This document shows, piece after piece, positions 1 through 5,260 of a stretch of DNA of 7,426 nucleotides; position 1 is the stretch's first letter, and each line of letters opens with the position of its first letter. Under the pieces are notes generated by a model. It had not been told where the DNA came from, ran no database searches, and saw only the letters and a program-made list of their open reading frames with translations. The translations under genes and the position numbers were made by a program. Source of the DNA: JBGPYB01 sp041493035 (GTDB lineage: Bacteria > Acidobacteriota > Vicinamibacteria > Fen-336); NCBI GenBank assembly GCA_041493035.1, contig JBGPYB010000197.1, positions 1 through 7,426 of the forward strand. Reading direction: 5' to 3'.

Positions 1-902
1 CGGTACAGGCCGCGGGTGGGGAGGGGATGCCCGGTGGCGCCGCTCGACGAGGCGCCGCTCGAGACCGAGCTGATGCCCCGCACGCCGCTGGCAATCGGAA
101 CGAGCAGGTTCCCGGCGTTGTCAAAGGCCATCTGCCCGATCGCCCTCTGAAAGAAGATGTCGCTGCCGGGGACGAGCGTCCAGGTCTGGCCGCCGTCTGT
201 AGTCTTGTAGATGCCGACTCCCGCCTCCGAGTCGCCCGAGGCGTTCGGCTCTCCGGTGCCGGCGTAGAGCGTCTTTCCGGAGGCATCGTTCGGATCCATG
301 AGCAGCGAACCGATGGCATTGATGCCGAAGCTGCCGGAAACGAACTTCCAGTCCTGGTCATTGCCGAGCGCATCTCTGGTCTTCCAGACGCCCCCGCCCG
401 CCGCCGCGACGTAGAGCAGGCAGTCGTCTTTGTTGCAGCGCGGGGCGATCGCCATCGCCGTCACGCGGCCGCTCGCCATGTACGGCGCCCCGTCGAAGAG
501 GAACGGATCGAGCACGCCGGGATACCGCGCCCTGCTCGGGCCGATCAACCGCCAGTTGCCGCTCGAATGCGCGCAGGCGTTCAACGCCGCCCAGCCATTC
601 CGGGCGTTCAGCGTGGCATCTCCCGGCACCTCCGCCTCGGGGTACGCTCGCAGCAGGTAGGCTTCGACGTCCGGAGTGTAGTCGGGCCACCGTGATTCGT
701 TTGGCCCAAAGACAGCCTTCTTGTTGCCGCCGGGCTCCCTATCGGGATCGCCTTTCTTGGAGGCGAAACCGCGGGCCGTCGGCGAGCTGGTTGGGGATGT
801 TCGAACCGAAACGAAGGCCGTTGCCACGGCGGCTATACTGAGCACGCCCACGGCGGCCAGGCGCACATACGAGAAGCGCGTATTTGCGTCAATCTTGTTC
901 AT
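1..902 (-). CDS. Exported BNR/Asp-box repeat protein (sortilin/VPS10-like), 5' part only
   Basis: A continuous frame runs leftward from ATG at 902-900 to the window edge without a stop, giving the first 300 residues. The start is supported by AAGGA at 910-914, seven bases upstream. Residues about 13-31 form a hydrophobic segment after a short charged N-terminus (MNKIDANTRF), so the protein is probably exported or membrane-anchored; no lipobox is seen. Residues 145-245 contain blades typical of beta-propeller BNR proteins: 'YVAAAGGGVWKT' near 164-175, 'TLYAGTGEPN' at 211-220 and a clear Asp-box 'KTTDGGQTW' at 233-241 (T-x-D-G-G-x-T-W). Known relatives are large secreted proteins with many such repeats, of unclear or sialidase-like function, so most of the gene lies outside. 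It is divergent from the hydrolase relic at 1169. Codon use and GC look native. The family call is good; a specific substrate or enzymatic activity cannot be assigned. Confidence 0.85.
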   Translation of the reverse strand, partial: MNKIDANTRFSYVRLAAVGVLSIAAVATAFVSVRTSPTSSPTARGFASKKGDPDREPGGNKKAVFGPNESRWPDYTPDVEAYLLRAYPEAEVPGDATLNARNGWAALNACAHSSGNWRLIGPSRARYPGVLDPFLFDGAPYMASGRVTAMAIAPRCNKDDCLLYVAAAGGGVWKTRDALGNDQDWKFVSGSFGINAIGSLLMDPNDASGKTLYAGTGEPNASGDSEAGVGIYKTTDGGQTWTLVPGSDIFFQRAIGQMAFDNAGNLLVPIASGVRGISSVSSGASSSGATGHPLPTRGLY

Positions 903-908
903 ATCGGA

Positions 909-914
909 TTCCTT
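909..914 (-). promoter_or_regulatory. Ribosome binding site of the BNR-repeat gene
   Basis: Read on the minus strand, AAGGAA lies about seven bases before the ATG at 902. This fixes the start in the absence of any other good start codon nearby. Confidence 0.6.
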
Positions 915-952
915 CTGCAGCACTGAAGGGGGACGACCGTTGCCACTCCGCT

Positions 953-978
953 CCGCGGCCTCGACGAGGCTGCCGCGG
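953..978. repeat. Imperfect inverted repeat in the divergent spacer
   Basis: CCGCGG occurs at both ends (953-958 and 973-978), flanking GCCTCG-A-CGAGGC at 958-970. It could fold as a GC-rich hairpin or serve as an operator. Such structures also arise by chance in DNA this GC-rich. Confidence 0.3.
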
Positions 979-1014
979 TCGGGGGCCTTGAACTCTGATC
1001 ATGGAGGGGAGGCG

Positions 1015-1044
1015 AGCGTACTTCCCTCCTCTGGACGGGGTCAA
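1015..1044 (-). promoter_or_regulatory. Weak candidate promoter for the BNR gene
   Basis: On the minus strand, TTGACC (1044-1039) and TACGCT (1020-1015) are separated by 18 bases, about 110 bases upstream of the BNR start. The -35 match is good (5 of 6) and the -10 match is poor (3 of 6), so this is only a candidate. Confidence 0.2.
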
Positions 1045-1050
1045 GGCAAA

Positions 1051-1090
1051 TCTGGCGGTCTGGGCAGCCATCTGGGCAGCTGGGCGGCCG
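1051..1090. repeat. Short near-tandem repeats of TCTGGGCAGC
   Basis: TCTGGGCAGC occurs exactly at 1059-1068 and again at 1071-1080 (period 12). It is flanked by related TCTGGCGG (1051-1058) and TGGGCGGC (1081-1088). The array is only about 40 bases and degenerate at its edges; no coding role is seen. Confidence 0.45.
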
Positions 1091-1121
1091 CCTGTCCCCG
1101 ACCGTTCGGTCGCCTGTCCCC
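1089..1121. repeat. Repeated 11-mer CGCCTGTCCCC flanking a small palindrome
   Basis: CGCCTGTCCCC is present at 1089-1099 and 1111-1121, with period 22. Between and overlapping the copies is CGACCGTTCGGTCG (1099-1112), two complementary arms around TT. On the minus strand the unit reads GGGGACAGGCG. It may be part of an interspersed repeat or an operator; this could not be tested within one window. Confidence 0.45.
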
Positions 1122-1154
1122 AACCGCTATGCTCGGGTCGCGCTGCTTGGTGCG

Positions 1155-1161
1155 AAGGAGG
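1155..1161 (+). promoter_or_regulatory. Strong Shine-Dalgarno site of the hydrolase relic
   Basis: AAGGAGG sits seven bases before the ATG at 1169. This near-consensus site sets the start at 1169 even though the same frame stays open upstream to about 1001, where the sequence has no protein character. Confidence 0.7.
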
Positions 1162-1168
1162 GGGGAGG

Positions 1169-1788
1169 ATGAGGGTGTCATCCGGTCTCGGGGCGGCTGT
1201 CCTGGCGTGGGGTACGTGCTCGGTGGCGCAGGGTGCGAGCCCCGGCGGTGTCGTTCGCAAGGCGTCTCCGGTGGCCTACGAGATCGCCTTTCGGGAAGCG
1301 TCGATCCCGATGCCCGATGGCGTGAGGCTGGCGGCGGACCTGTACCTGCCCTCGGGAGGCAAGACGGCCGGCCGCTTTCCGGTCCTGCTCGAGTACCTGC
1401 CCTCTCGCAAAGCGGAGTCCCGCGACCGCGACTATCGCCTCTATTCCTATTTCGTGAGTCGCGGCTACGCGGTGGCGCGCGTCGACATGCGAGGGACCGG
1501 AAGCAGCGAGGGCCGGCTGATCGCCTACGAGTACACCGACCAGGAGCAGACCGACGGCGAGGCCGTCATCGACTGGCTCTCGAGGCAGCCCTTCTCGACC
1601 GGCAAGGTCGGGGTGTTCGGGATCTCCTGGGGGGGCTTCAATTCGATCCACATTCGAGAGCAACGTCACCTTCCGGAGCGACCGCGACAACTTCTACTAC
1701 GACGGCGTGCGTGCGCCGCCTGTTGAAGGAGGGCGTGCTCGTGGGCGAGAAGGCATGGAAGGACACGATCCCGCGCGACTTCAAGTAG
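1169..1788 (+). pseudogene. CocE/NonD-family (S15-type) hydrolase, internally deleted and frameshifted
   Basis: From ATG 1169 a signal-peptide-like N-terminus is followed by a clear alpha/beta-hydrolase start: 'MPDGVRLAADLYLP' at 48-61, 'RGYAVARVDMRGTGSSEG' at 98-115 and the nucleophile elbow 'GISWGGFNSI' at 151-160 with Ser153. Intact CocE/NonD acyl hydrolases or X-Pro peptidases are about 550-700 residues. Here homology stops at about base 1648-1652 and the gene jumps directly, in another frame, to what looks like the family's extreme C-terminus: 'FESNVTFRSDRDNFYYDGV' (1653-1709). A second frame change follows, then 'RRLLKEGVLVGEKAWKDT' and IPRDFK to the TAG at 1786-1788. The rest of the hydrolase fold, including the catalytic Asp and His, and most of the C-terminal jelly-roll domain are absent, so it cannot be active. 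As it stands, translation would end at TGA 1724-1726. The deletion may be biological or an assembly collapse. It is convergent with the nucleotidyltransferase gene, 25 bases away. Confidence 0.85.
1707..1714 (+). repeat. GTGC-GTGC tandem duplication that shifts the frame
   Basis: The 4-mer GTGC occurs twice in a row in the C-terminal part of the hydrolase relic. Removing one copy joins 'DNFYYDGV' directly to 'RRLLKEGV' in one frame, giving the expected family C-terminus through IPRDFK and the stop at 1788. This is a secondary inactivating lesion, independent of the large deletion. Confidence 0.8.
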
Positions 1789-1813
1789 GTGTGGACCCAC
1801 GGGCGAGGACCGG

Positions 1814-2386
1814 TCAGCCGCTCGCCGGCTCCTTGCCCGCGATCTCTCGCCAGAGATCGAGGACGCCGAGCTCGCGCGCCCACCGATCGATGTAGGCCCG
1901 GTCGACCCCGGGGTTGACGGCCAGGACTCCCGCCGCGTCCTCGATCTGCTTCTCGGAGTGGCCCGCCTTCTTCGCCCACTCGAGCTTCGAGACGATCGTG
2001 TCCTCGGGGGAGGCGAGAGCCACCGACATGCCGGGCGACAGCTCGGCCGCCTGGCGCCGCCCGAGCTCCTCGCGGCTGAACGGCCGGTCCTTCCTGACGA
2101 TGAGGTCGATCTTGAAGGCGCTGCGCGTCTCGATCGCGTTGAACTGCGAGCGGCGGCGCAGCGCGTCCCGGGCCCGGGCGCCGTCGACGTAGAAACCGGC
2201 CTCGCCAAGGTTTCGCACCAGCGCGTCCAGCTGCTCCTGGGCGGGGTCGATTACGATGTCGGCGTCGTGGGTGGAGCGGGGGCGCCCGTGGAAGCTGCTG
2301 GCAACGGAGCCGGTCACCATGTGTGGGATGCCCAGGCGCTCAAGGGCCCGGACCACTTCGAAGAGTGCCTCCTGCTCGGTGGTCAC
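1814..2386 (-). CDS. Nucleotidyltransferase-fold protein of a probable two-gene module
   Basis: 190 residues, starting at GTG 2386. It carries the hallmarks of the DNA polymerase-beta nucleotidyltransferase superfamily: 'TGSVASSFHG' at 25-34 (the GS motif), 'DAD' at 41-43 and a third acidic residue in 'FKIDLIV' at 91-97 (Asp94). All metal-binding positions are therefore present and the enzyme should be competent to transfer a nucleotide. 'SPEDTIVSKLEW' at 126-137 is a segment common in standalone NTases of the DUF6036/AbiEii-like groups. The GTG is chosen because it overlaps the TGA of the upstream gene (GTGA), indicating translational coupling; the same frame is open upstream to 2755, but that part is an arginine-rich shadow of the other gene. 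Its target (RNA, protein or small molecule) is unknown. Related NTases act as toxins or antitoxins by adding nucleotides to tRNA or to partner proteins, so a toxin-antitoxin or defence role is an inference. Confidence 0.85.
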   Translation of the reverse strand: MTTEQEALFEVVRALERLGIPHMVTGSVASSFHGRPRSTHDADIVIDPAQEQLDALVRNLGEAGFYVDGARARDALRRRSQFNAIETRSAFKIDLIVRKDRPFSREELGRRQAAELSPGMSVALASPEDTIVSKLEWAKKAGHSEKQIEDAAGVLAVNPGVDRAYIDRWARELGVLDLWREIAGKEPASG

Positions 2387-2637
2387 GGCTCCAGGAGCTC
2401 TCGGTCCGGCCAAGCGCGCCGTACGAGATCGTCGCCGTGAAGCAGCCGCGCGAGCGCCAGCATGACCTGCGAGTGGTCGTACTCGGGATGGCGCTTTCGA
2501 ATGCCGGCCTCGGCCGTTCCACGGGCCATCTCGCTCAGCCGGAACATGACCTGCGCGCGACCGCCGCCGCCCATGCGCCGGTACGCCTCGAGTTGGACCA
2601 CGTCCGCGTCCGGGCTCGTGTCCGCGGCGATCGGCAT
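2383..2637 (-). CDS. Small conserved protein paired with the nucleotidyltransferase
   Basis: 84 residues from ATG 2637 to TGA 2383-2385. The end is distinctive: 'HPEYDHSQVMLALARLLHGD' (50-69) followed by 'DLVRRAWPDRELLEP'. I recall small proteins ending in this R/K-x-A-W-P pattern beside nucleotidyltransferase genes in other genomes, but I cannot name a characterised family. The middle 'AQVMFRLSEMARGTAEAGIR' (28-47) is predicted to be helical. It has no signal peptide or membrane segment. The stop overlaps the GTG of the NTase gene by four bases, so both are probably made from one mRNA, with this protein first, as is usual for antitoxins. No Shine-Dalgarno site precedes the ATG. A -10-like TAAGCT lies at 2649-2644, which would place transcription start at or near the ATG, but no matching -35 is seen. 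Antitoxin or cofactor function is inference. Confidence 0.8.
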   Translation of the reverse strand: MPIAADTSPDADVVQLEAYRRMGGGGRAQVMFRLSEMARGTAEAGIRKRHPEYDHSQVMLALARLLHGDDLVRRAWPDRELLEP

Positions 2638-2655
2638 GCCGGTAGCTTAGCACTC

Positions 2656-2669
2656 GGGCTCCCGAGCCC
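2656..2669. repeat. Short inverted repeat upstream of the small-protein/NTase module
   Basis: GGGCTC and GAGCCC are separated by two bases about 20 bases before the ATG at 2637, in the interval where promoter elements would lie. It could be an operator for autoregulation, but a 6-bp GC-rich repeat is weak evidence. Confidence 0.25.
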
Positions 2670-2759
2670 CGCGTCCGGACGCACGTTGCCTGAGGCATCG
2701 CCAGGCAGAGGTCATCGGCCGGCCGCGAGACGATGCTGCATGCTTGCGCCCGCATCCTG

Positions 2760-2827
2760 ATGGTCGGCCAGCTCGTCTCCCACTACCGCGTCCTCGAGAA
2801 GCTGGGCGACGGGCATTGGCGTCGTCT
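2760..2827 (+). pseudogene. N-terminal stub of a Pkn-type Ser/Thr protein kinase
   Basis: ATG 2760 begins 'MVGQLVSHYRVLEKLGDG', matching the conserved opening of cytoplasmic Pkn2-type kinases common in Acidobacteriota and Myxococcota (typically G-x-x-h-x-HYRhLEKLGxGGMGVVY). At the glycine-rich P-loop the frame breaks: after GAC GGG, the continuation ATT-GGC-GTC-GTC reads 'IGVV' only if two G's are restored, giving the expected GDG-G-IGVV. The unshifted frame ends at TGA 2856-2858 after 32 codons. Nothing kinase-like follows; within about 155 bases the oxidoreductase begins. There is no convincing ribosome binding site. The remainder of the kinase (hundreds of residues) is missing, so this is a relic. 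Confidence 0.75.
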
Positions 2828-2828
2828 C

Positions 2829-2857
2829 TTGAAGTCATGTCCTACTCTGTGTACATG
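2829..2857 (+). promoter_or_regulatory. Weak candidate promoter for the oxidoreductase
   Basis: TTGAAG (2829-2834) and TACATG (2852-2857) are separated by 17 bases, about 125 bases before the ATG at 2983. Spacing is ideal but the hexamers match consensus only partly (4 and 3 of 6). Confidence 0.25.
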
Positions 2858-2967
2858 AAGAGTCGTAGGCGCCCAGTCGTCACGGACTCACGTCTCGTGT
2901 TACTTTCCCCGTGACCTCCCGCCCACGCAGGCCGCTTCCGCGAATCCGGCCCGCAACGGCCATGGCG

Positions 2968-2973
2968 AAAGGA
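2968..2973 (+). promoter_or_regulatory. Ribosome binding site that decides the oxidoreductase start
   Basis: AAAGGA lies nine bases before ATG 2983. The alternative in-frame ATG at 2962 and GTG at 2911 lack such a site and would bury the Tat motif behind an unusual extension. Confidence 0.55.
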
Positions 2974-2982
2974 TGGATCGAA

Positions 2983-4323
2983 ATGCAAGGATCCCGCAGG
3001 CGCTTCCTTCAAGGTTCTTCGTTGGCCATGGCCGGCCTCGGTCTGGCCCGGCCGCTCGAGGCGACGCAGCAGCCGCAGGGCGTGGCTCCGTCTGACCGAC
3101 TCCGTTTCGGCGTCATCGGCTGCAAGGGAATGGGCTGGTCCGACATGAACGCGGCGCTCAAGACGGAGGGCGTCGAGTGCGCTGCGCTCGCGGACGTGGA
3201 CCAGAGTGTGCTGGACAGCCGCTCGAAGGACGCGGTCCAGGCGGGAGGGAAGCCGCCCAAGCAGTACCGGGACTACAGGAAGCTCCTCGACGACAAGGAG
3301 ATTGACGCCGTCATCATCGGCACCCCGGATCACTGGCACTGTCTGATCCTGGTGGACGCCCTTGCCGCGGGCAAGCACGTCTACGCGGAGAAGCCCCTCG
3401 CCAACTCGATCGAGGAAGCGAGGATCATGCTGGCCGCGGCCAGGAAGTCCGACCGGATGGTGCAGGTCGGCCAGTGGCAGCGCAGCGCGCCGCAGTACGA
3501 GCAGGCCCTGAAGGTTGTGCGGTCCGGGGCCCTCGGCAACATCCGCCTGGTCAAGGTGTGGGCCTATCAAGGGTGGATGAAGCCCGTGCCCGTGCTACCC
3601 GACTCGGCTGCGCCCCCCGGCGTGGACTACGCCATGTGGCTCGGGCCGGCTCCCCGGAGGCTGTTCAACCCGAACCGCTTCCACTTCAACTTCCGGTGGT
3701 TCTGGGACTACGCCGGAGGGTTGATGACGGACTGGGGTGTCCACGAGATCGACATCGCGCTCTTCGCGATGAATGCGCGGGCGCCCAAGTCCATCATGGC
3801 CTCGGGTGGCAAGCTCGCCTATCCCGATGACGCGTCGGAGACGCCCGACACTCTCCAGGCCGTGTTCGAGTACGAGGGCTTCAACATGCTGTGGGAGCAC
3901 GCCACGGGCATCGACGGCGGCAACTACGGTCGGAATGAGGGCATCGCCTTCATCGGCAACAACGGCACGGTCGTGGTGGACCGCGGGGGCTGGGAGCTCA
4001 TTCCCGAGACGAAGGATGTCGACGGAGAGCGCCGATACCGGATCGAGGCCATCCCGGCCGTCCGGCCCCGCGGCGTCGACGCGGTGGCCCTCCACGCTCG
4101 CAACTTCGTGGACGCCATCCGGAAGAACGACGCCTCGATCCTGAAGTGCGGCATCGAGAGCGGAAGCGTCGCGGCCATCAACGCGCACATGGGCAACATC
4201 GCCTTCAAGGTCGGCCGGAAGATCTACTGGGATCCGGTGACCGGTTCCTTCAAGGGCGACAAGGAGGCGAACGCCCTGCTCGTTCCGCAGTATCACAACG
4301 ACTGGAAGCTGCCGAAGGTATAG
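2983..4323 (+). CDS. Tat-exported Gfo/Idh/MocA family oxidoreductase
   Basis: 446 residues. The N-terminus 'MQGSRRRFLQGSSLAMAGLG' is a twin-arginine signal (R5-R7, F8, L9) followed by a hydrophobic stretch, so the enzyme is exported folded with its cofactor. The Rossmann motif 'GVIGCKGMG' is at 43-51, and 'DHWHCLILVDALAAGKHVYA' at 116-135 leads into 'EKPL' at 136-139 with the family's catalytic or cofactor-contacting Lys137. 'DYAGGLMTDWGVHEIDIALF' at 242-261 contains the D-W-G-x-H-x-x-D substrate-site motif. The family uses tightly bound NAD(P) to oxidise or reduce sugars, inositols and similar cyclic or carbonyl substrates; the exact substrate is not readable. The gene is complete, with stop TAG 4321-4323. 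It stands alone between decayed fragments and converges with the HEPN relic, 14 bases apart. Many planctomycetes and acidobacteria carry numerous exported paralogues thought to process polysaccharide-derived sugars; that role is inferred here. Confidence 0.93.
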   Translation: MQGSRRRFLQGSSLAMAGLGLARPLEATQQPQGVAPSDRLRFGVIGCKGMGWSDMNAALKTEGVECAALADVDQSVLDSRSKDAVQAGGKPPKQYRDYRKLLDDKEIDAVIIGTPDHWHCLILVDALAAGKHVYAEKPLANSIEEARIMLAAARKSDRMVQVGQWQRSAPQYEQALKVVRSGALGNIRLVKVWAYQGWMKPVPVLPDSAAPPGVDYAMWLGPAPRRLFNPNRFHFNFRWFWDYAGGLMTDWGVHEIDIALFAMNARAPKSIMASGGKLAYPDDASETPDTLQAVFEYEGFNMLWEHATGIDGGNYGRNEGIAFIGNNGTVVVDRGGWELIPETKDVDGERRYRIEAIPAVRPRGVDAVALHARNFVDAIRKNDASILKCGIESGSVAAINAHMGNIAFKVGRKIYWDPVTGSFKGDKEANALLVPQYHNDWKLPKV

Positions 4324-4337
4324 CCCGGCTCCGAGCG

Positions 4338-4568
4338 CTACAGCCTGAAGCGGATCGCCGCCACGAACTCCAGCAAGTCGCCGAGGTGGTTCTCGACGAC
4401 GTCGCGCACGATGGCGAGGTTCACGTCCTCGTACATGTGGACGACCGCGTTGCGAAAGCCGGCCATGAGCTCGAGGCGCCCACGCACGTCTCTCGGGGCG
4501 AGATCGAAGTACTCGTTGCGGCGCCGGACCTCGAAGCGGATGCGAGCCAGGGGATCGCGATCGAGAAC
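4338..4568 (-). pseudogene. C-terminal half of a HepT-like HEPN (DUF86) protein
   Basis: The last 76 codons of a minus-strand frame ending at TAG 4338-4340. 'RGRLELMAGFRNAVVHMYED' (29-48 of the fragment) holds the HEPN ribonuclease signature R-x4-H (Arg39, His44) in the context typical of HepT/DUF86 toxins (M-x-GFRN-x-x-VH-x-Y). It is followed by a C-terminal helix region ending 'DLLEFVAAIRFRL'. Complete HepT proteins are about 115-145 residues with an N-terminal helical half that is missing here; in its place the frame continues into a kinase-like segment (4569-4620). There is no plausible start codon or ribosome binding site in front, although an internal ATG precedes 'AGFRN'. It lies directly downstream of vapC on the same strand and could be transcribed with it. 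A functional short HEPN peptide cannot be excluded, but a truncated relic is more likely. No MntA partner is adjacent. Confidence 0.7.
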
Positions 4569-4620
4569 GATGTTCGGGTGGTTGAGCGAAGCCAGGAGCC
4601 TGGCCTCGCGGTCAAAGCGG
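4569..4620 (-). pseudogene. Kinase alpha-C helix fragment joined to the HEPN relic
   Basis: The frame of the HEPN relic reads 'RFDREARLLASLNHPNI' immediately upstream. This is nearly identical to the alpha-C helix and following HPNI of Pkn-type Ser/Thr kinases (R-F-x-R-E-A-x-L-L-A-x-L-N-HPNI), including the Glu that salt-bridges the catalytic Lys. Homology starts just after the vapC stop (4631) and ends abruptly at HPNI; the next residues are unrelated to kinases. Only about 17 residues survive, so it is a recombination scrap rather than a domain. Confidence 0.65.
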
Positions 4621-4630
4621 GCGGGTCGTG

Positions 4631-5017
4631 CTAGACGACCCGCACGACCGCCCCGTACCCGGCGAGAACCCCGTCGTTCGTGAGGAGGACGAGGGGCTCG
4701 GCGAGGCTCTGGGCGACCAGTATGCGATCGAACGGGTCCTTGTGGAGGGGAGGCAGACTCGCGAGCTTCTCGACGTGGGCCCCCGAGACCGGCAGCTCGA
4801 CGAACCCCATCGAGGCCAGGGCGGGGCGCAGTAGCGCGACGTCTGCCTTGAAATCGGCCTTCCGCAGTGCAGCCTTGATCGCGATCTCCCACAGGCTCGC
4901 GGCGCTGTAGAGCACATCGTTCTCCGGGTCTTCCATCGAACGACGCGCCTCCCGGGGTAGGCGACGGCTACTGGCCGCCGCCCAGAGGAGAAGGTGCGTG
5001 TCCACGAGCAGCCGCAT
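4631..5017 (-). CDS. vapC: VapC-type PIN-domain toxin ribonuclease
   Basis: 128 residues from ATG 5017 to TAG 4631-4633. It is a PIN domain with the full acidic set: Asp6 in 'LLVDTHLLLW', Glu44 in 'SLWEIAIK', Asp94 and Asp97 in 'HKDPFDRIL' and Asp115 in 'LTNDGVL'. 'VDTHLLLWA' and 'HKDPFDR' place it in the subgroup of PIN toxins paired with Phd/YefM-like antitoxins. Members are Mg-dependent endoribonucleases, often cleaving tRNA or rRNA, and they arrest growth when the antitoxin is lost; the RNA target here is unknown. The start overlaps the antitoxin stop by one base (TGATG), indicating coupled translation. Length is normal and nothing is truncated, so it is probably functional. Confidence 0.93.
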   Translation of the reverse strand: MRLLVDTHLLLWAAASSRRLPREARRSMEDPENDVLYSAASLWEIAIKAALRKADFKADVALLRPALASMGFVELPVSGAHVEKLASLPPLHKDPFDRILVAQSLAEPLVLLTNDGVLAGYGAVVRVV

Positions 5018-5253
5018 CAGTCGCCCTCGAAGGAGCGGAGCACGTCGTCGGGCAGGGGACGGTTGAAATCGTCGGGGATCCGGAACCGCCCGTCGAGCAC
5101 GCCCAGCCGCCGCTTGCGGGTCGTCCCCGCCAGCCGCGTCAGGCGCGCCACGGGCCGGCCTGCCCGCGCGATGACGACGTCCTGCCCCGACGCGGCCTCC
5201 TCGACGAGCTGCGAGAGCCGGGTCTTCGCCTCGTAGATGTTGACCTTCTTCAT
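5017..5253 (-). CDS. Phd/YefM-family antitoxin of the PIN toxin
   Basis: 78 residues from ATG 5253 to TGA 5017-5019. The N-terminus 'MKKVNIYEAKTRLSQLVEEA' and 'GQDVVIARAGRPVARLTRL' (23-41) are the classic Phd/YefM fold, which binds operator DNA as a dimer. The C-terminal tail 'RIPDDFNRPLPDDVLRSFEG' (58-77) is the segment that in this family wraps the toxin and blocks its active site. It is first in the operon, with the toxin starting on its stop codon. No Shine-Dalgarno sequence precedes the ATG, and the predicted promoter puts transcription start at about the A of the ATG, so the mRNA is probably leaderless. Autorepression by the toxin-antitoxin complex is expected from the family. Confidence 0.92.
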   Translation of the reverse strand: MKKVNIYEAKTRLSQLVEEAASGQDVVIARAGRPVARLTRLAGTTRKRRLGVLDGRFRIPDDFNRPLPDDVLRSFEGD

Positions 5254-5260
5254 CCATGTT

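Larger units (their letters stand above)
903..1168. other. Non-coding spacer between divergent genes
   Basis: These 266 bases separate the BNR gene (minus) from the hydrolase relic (plus). Open frames crossing it look like chance GC-rich frames with no recognisable protein motif. It holds an imperfect inverted repeat at 953-978, near-tandem repeats at 1051-1090, a repeated 11-mer at 1089-1121 and both ribosome binding sites. Promoters for both genes should be here, but only a weak candidate for the minus-strand gene could be seen. Confidence 0.6.

Noticed and set aside
27..695. Plus-strand open frame of 222 codons
   Set aside because: Antisense to the BNR-repeat gene, whose frame has a signal segment, an Asp-box and a ribosome binding site.
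721..1788. Plus-strand open frame of 355 codons spanning the spacer and hydrolase relic
   Set aside because: Only its last 26 or so codons are meaningful (hydrolase C-terminus after the 4-bp duplication); the rest is out of frame with the hydrolase and is Arg/Gly-rich noise.
1789..1813. GTGG-AC-CCAC as a terminator between convergent genes
   Set aside because: The stem is 4 bp with a 2-base loop and no U-tract; not supportable.
2387..2755. N-terminal extension of the NTase frame to 2755
   Set aside because: It overlaps the 84-aa gene in another frame and is arginine-rich with no motif; the GTG at 2386 coupled to the upstream stop is a better start.
2842..3570. Long minus-strand open frame (242 codons) opposite the oxidoreductase
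   Set aside because: Antisense to the clearly homologous oxidoreductase; composition reflects its GC-rich third positions and there are no recognisable motifs.
3595..4296. Minus-strand open frame of 233 codons
   Set aside because: Also antisense to the oxidoreductase, with valine, arginine and aspartate-rich shadow composition.
1814..4568. NTase gene plus HEPN relic as a split HEPN/MNT (HepT/MntA) system
   Set aside because: The NTase has its own overlapping partner and is longer than typical minimal MntA; the HEPN piece is truncated, 2 kb away and separated by an opposite-strand gene.
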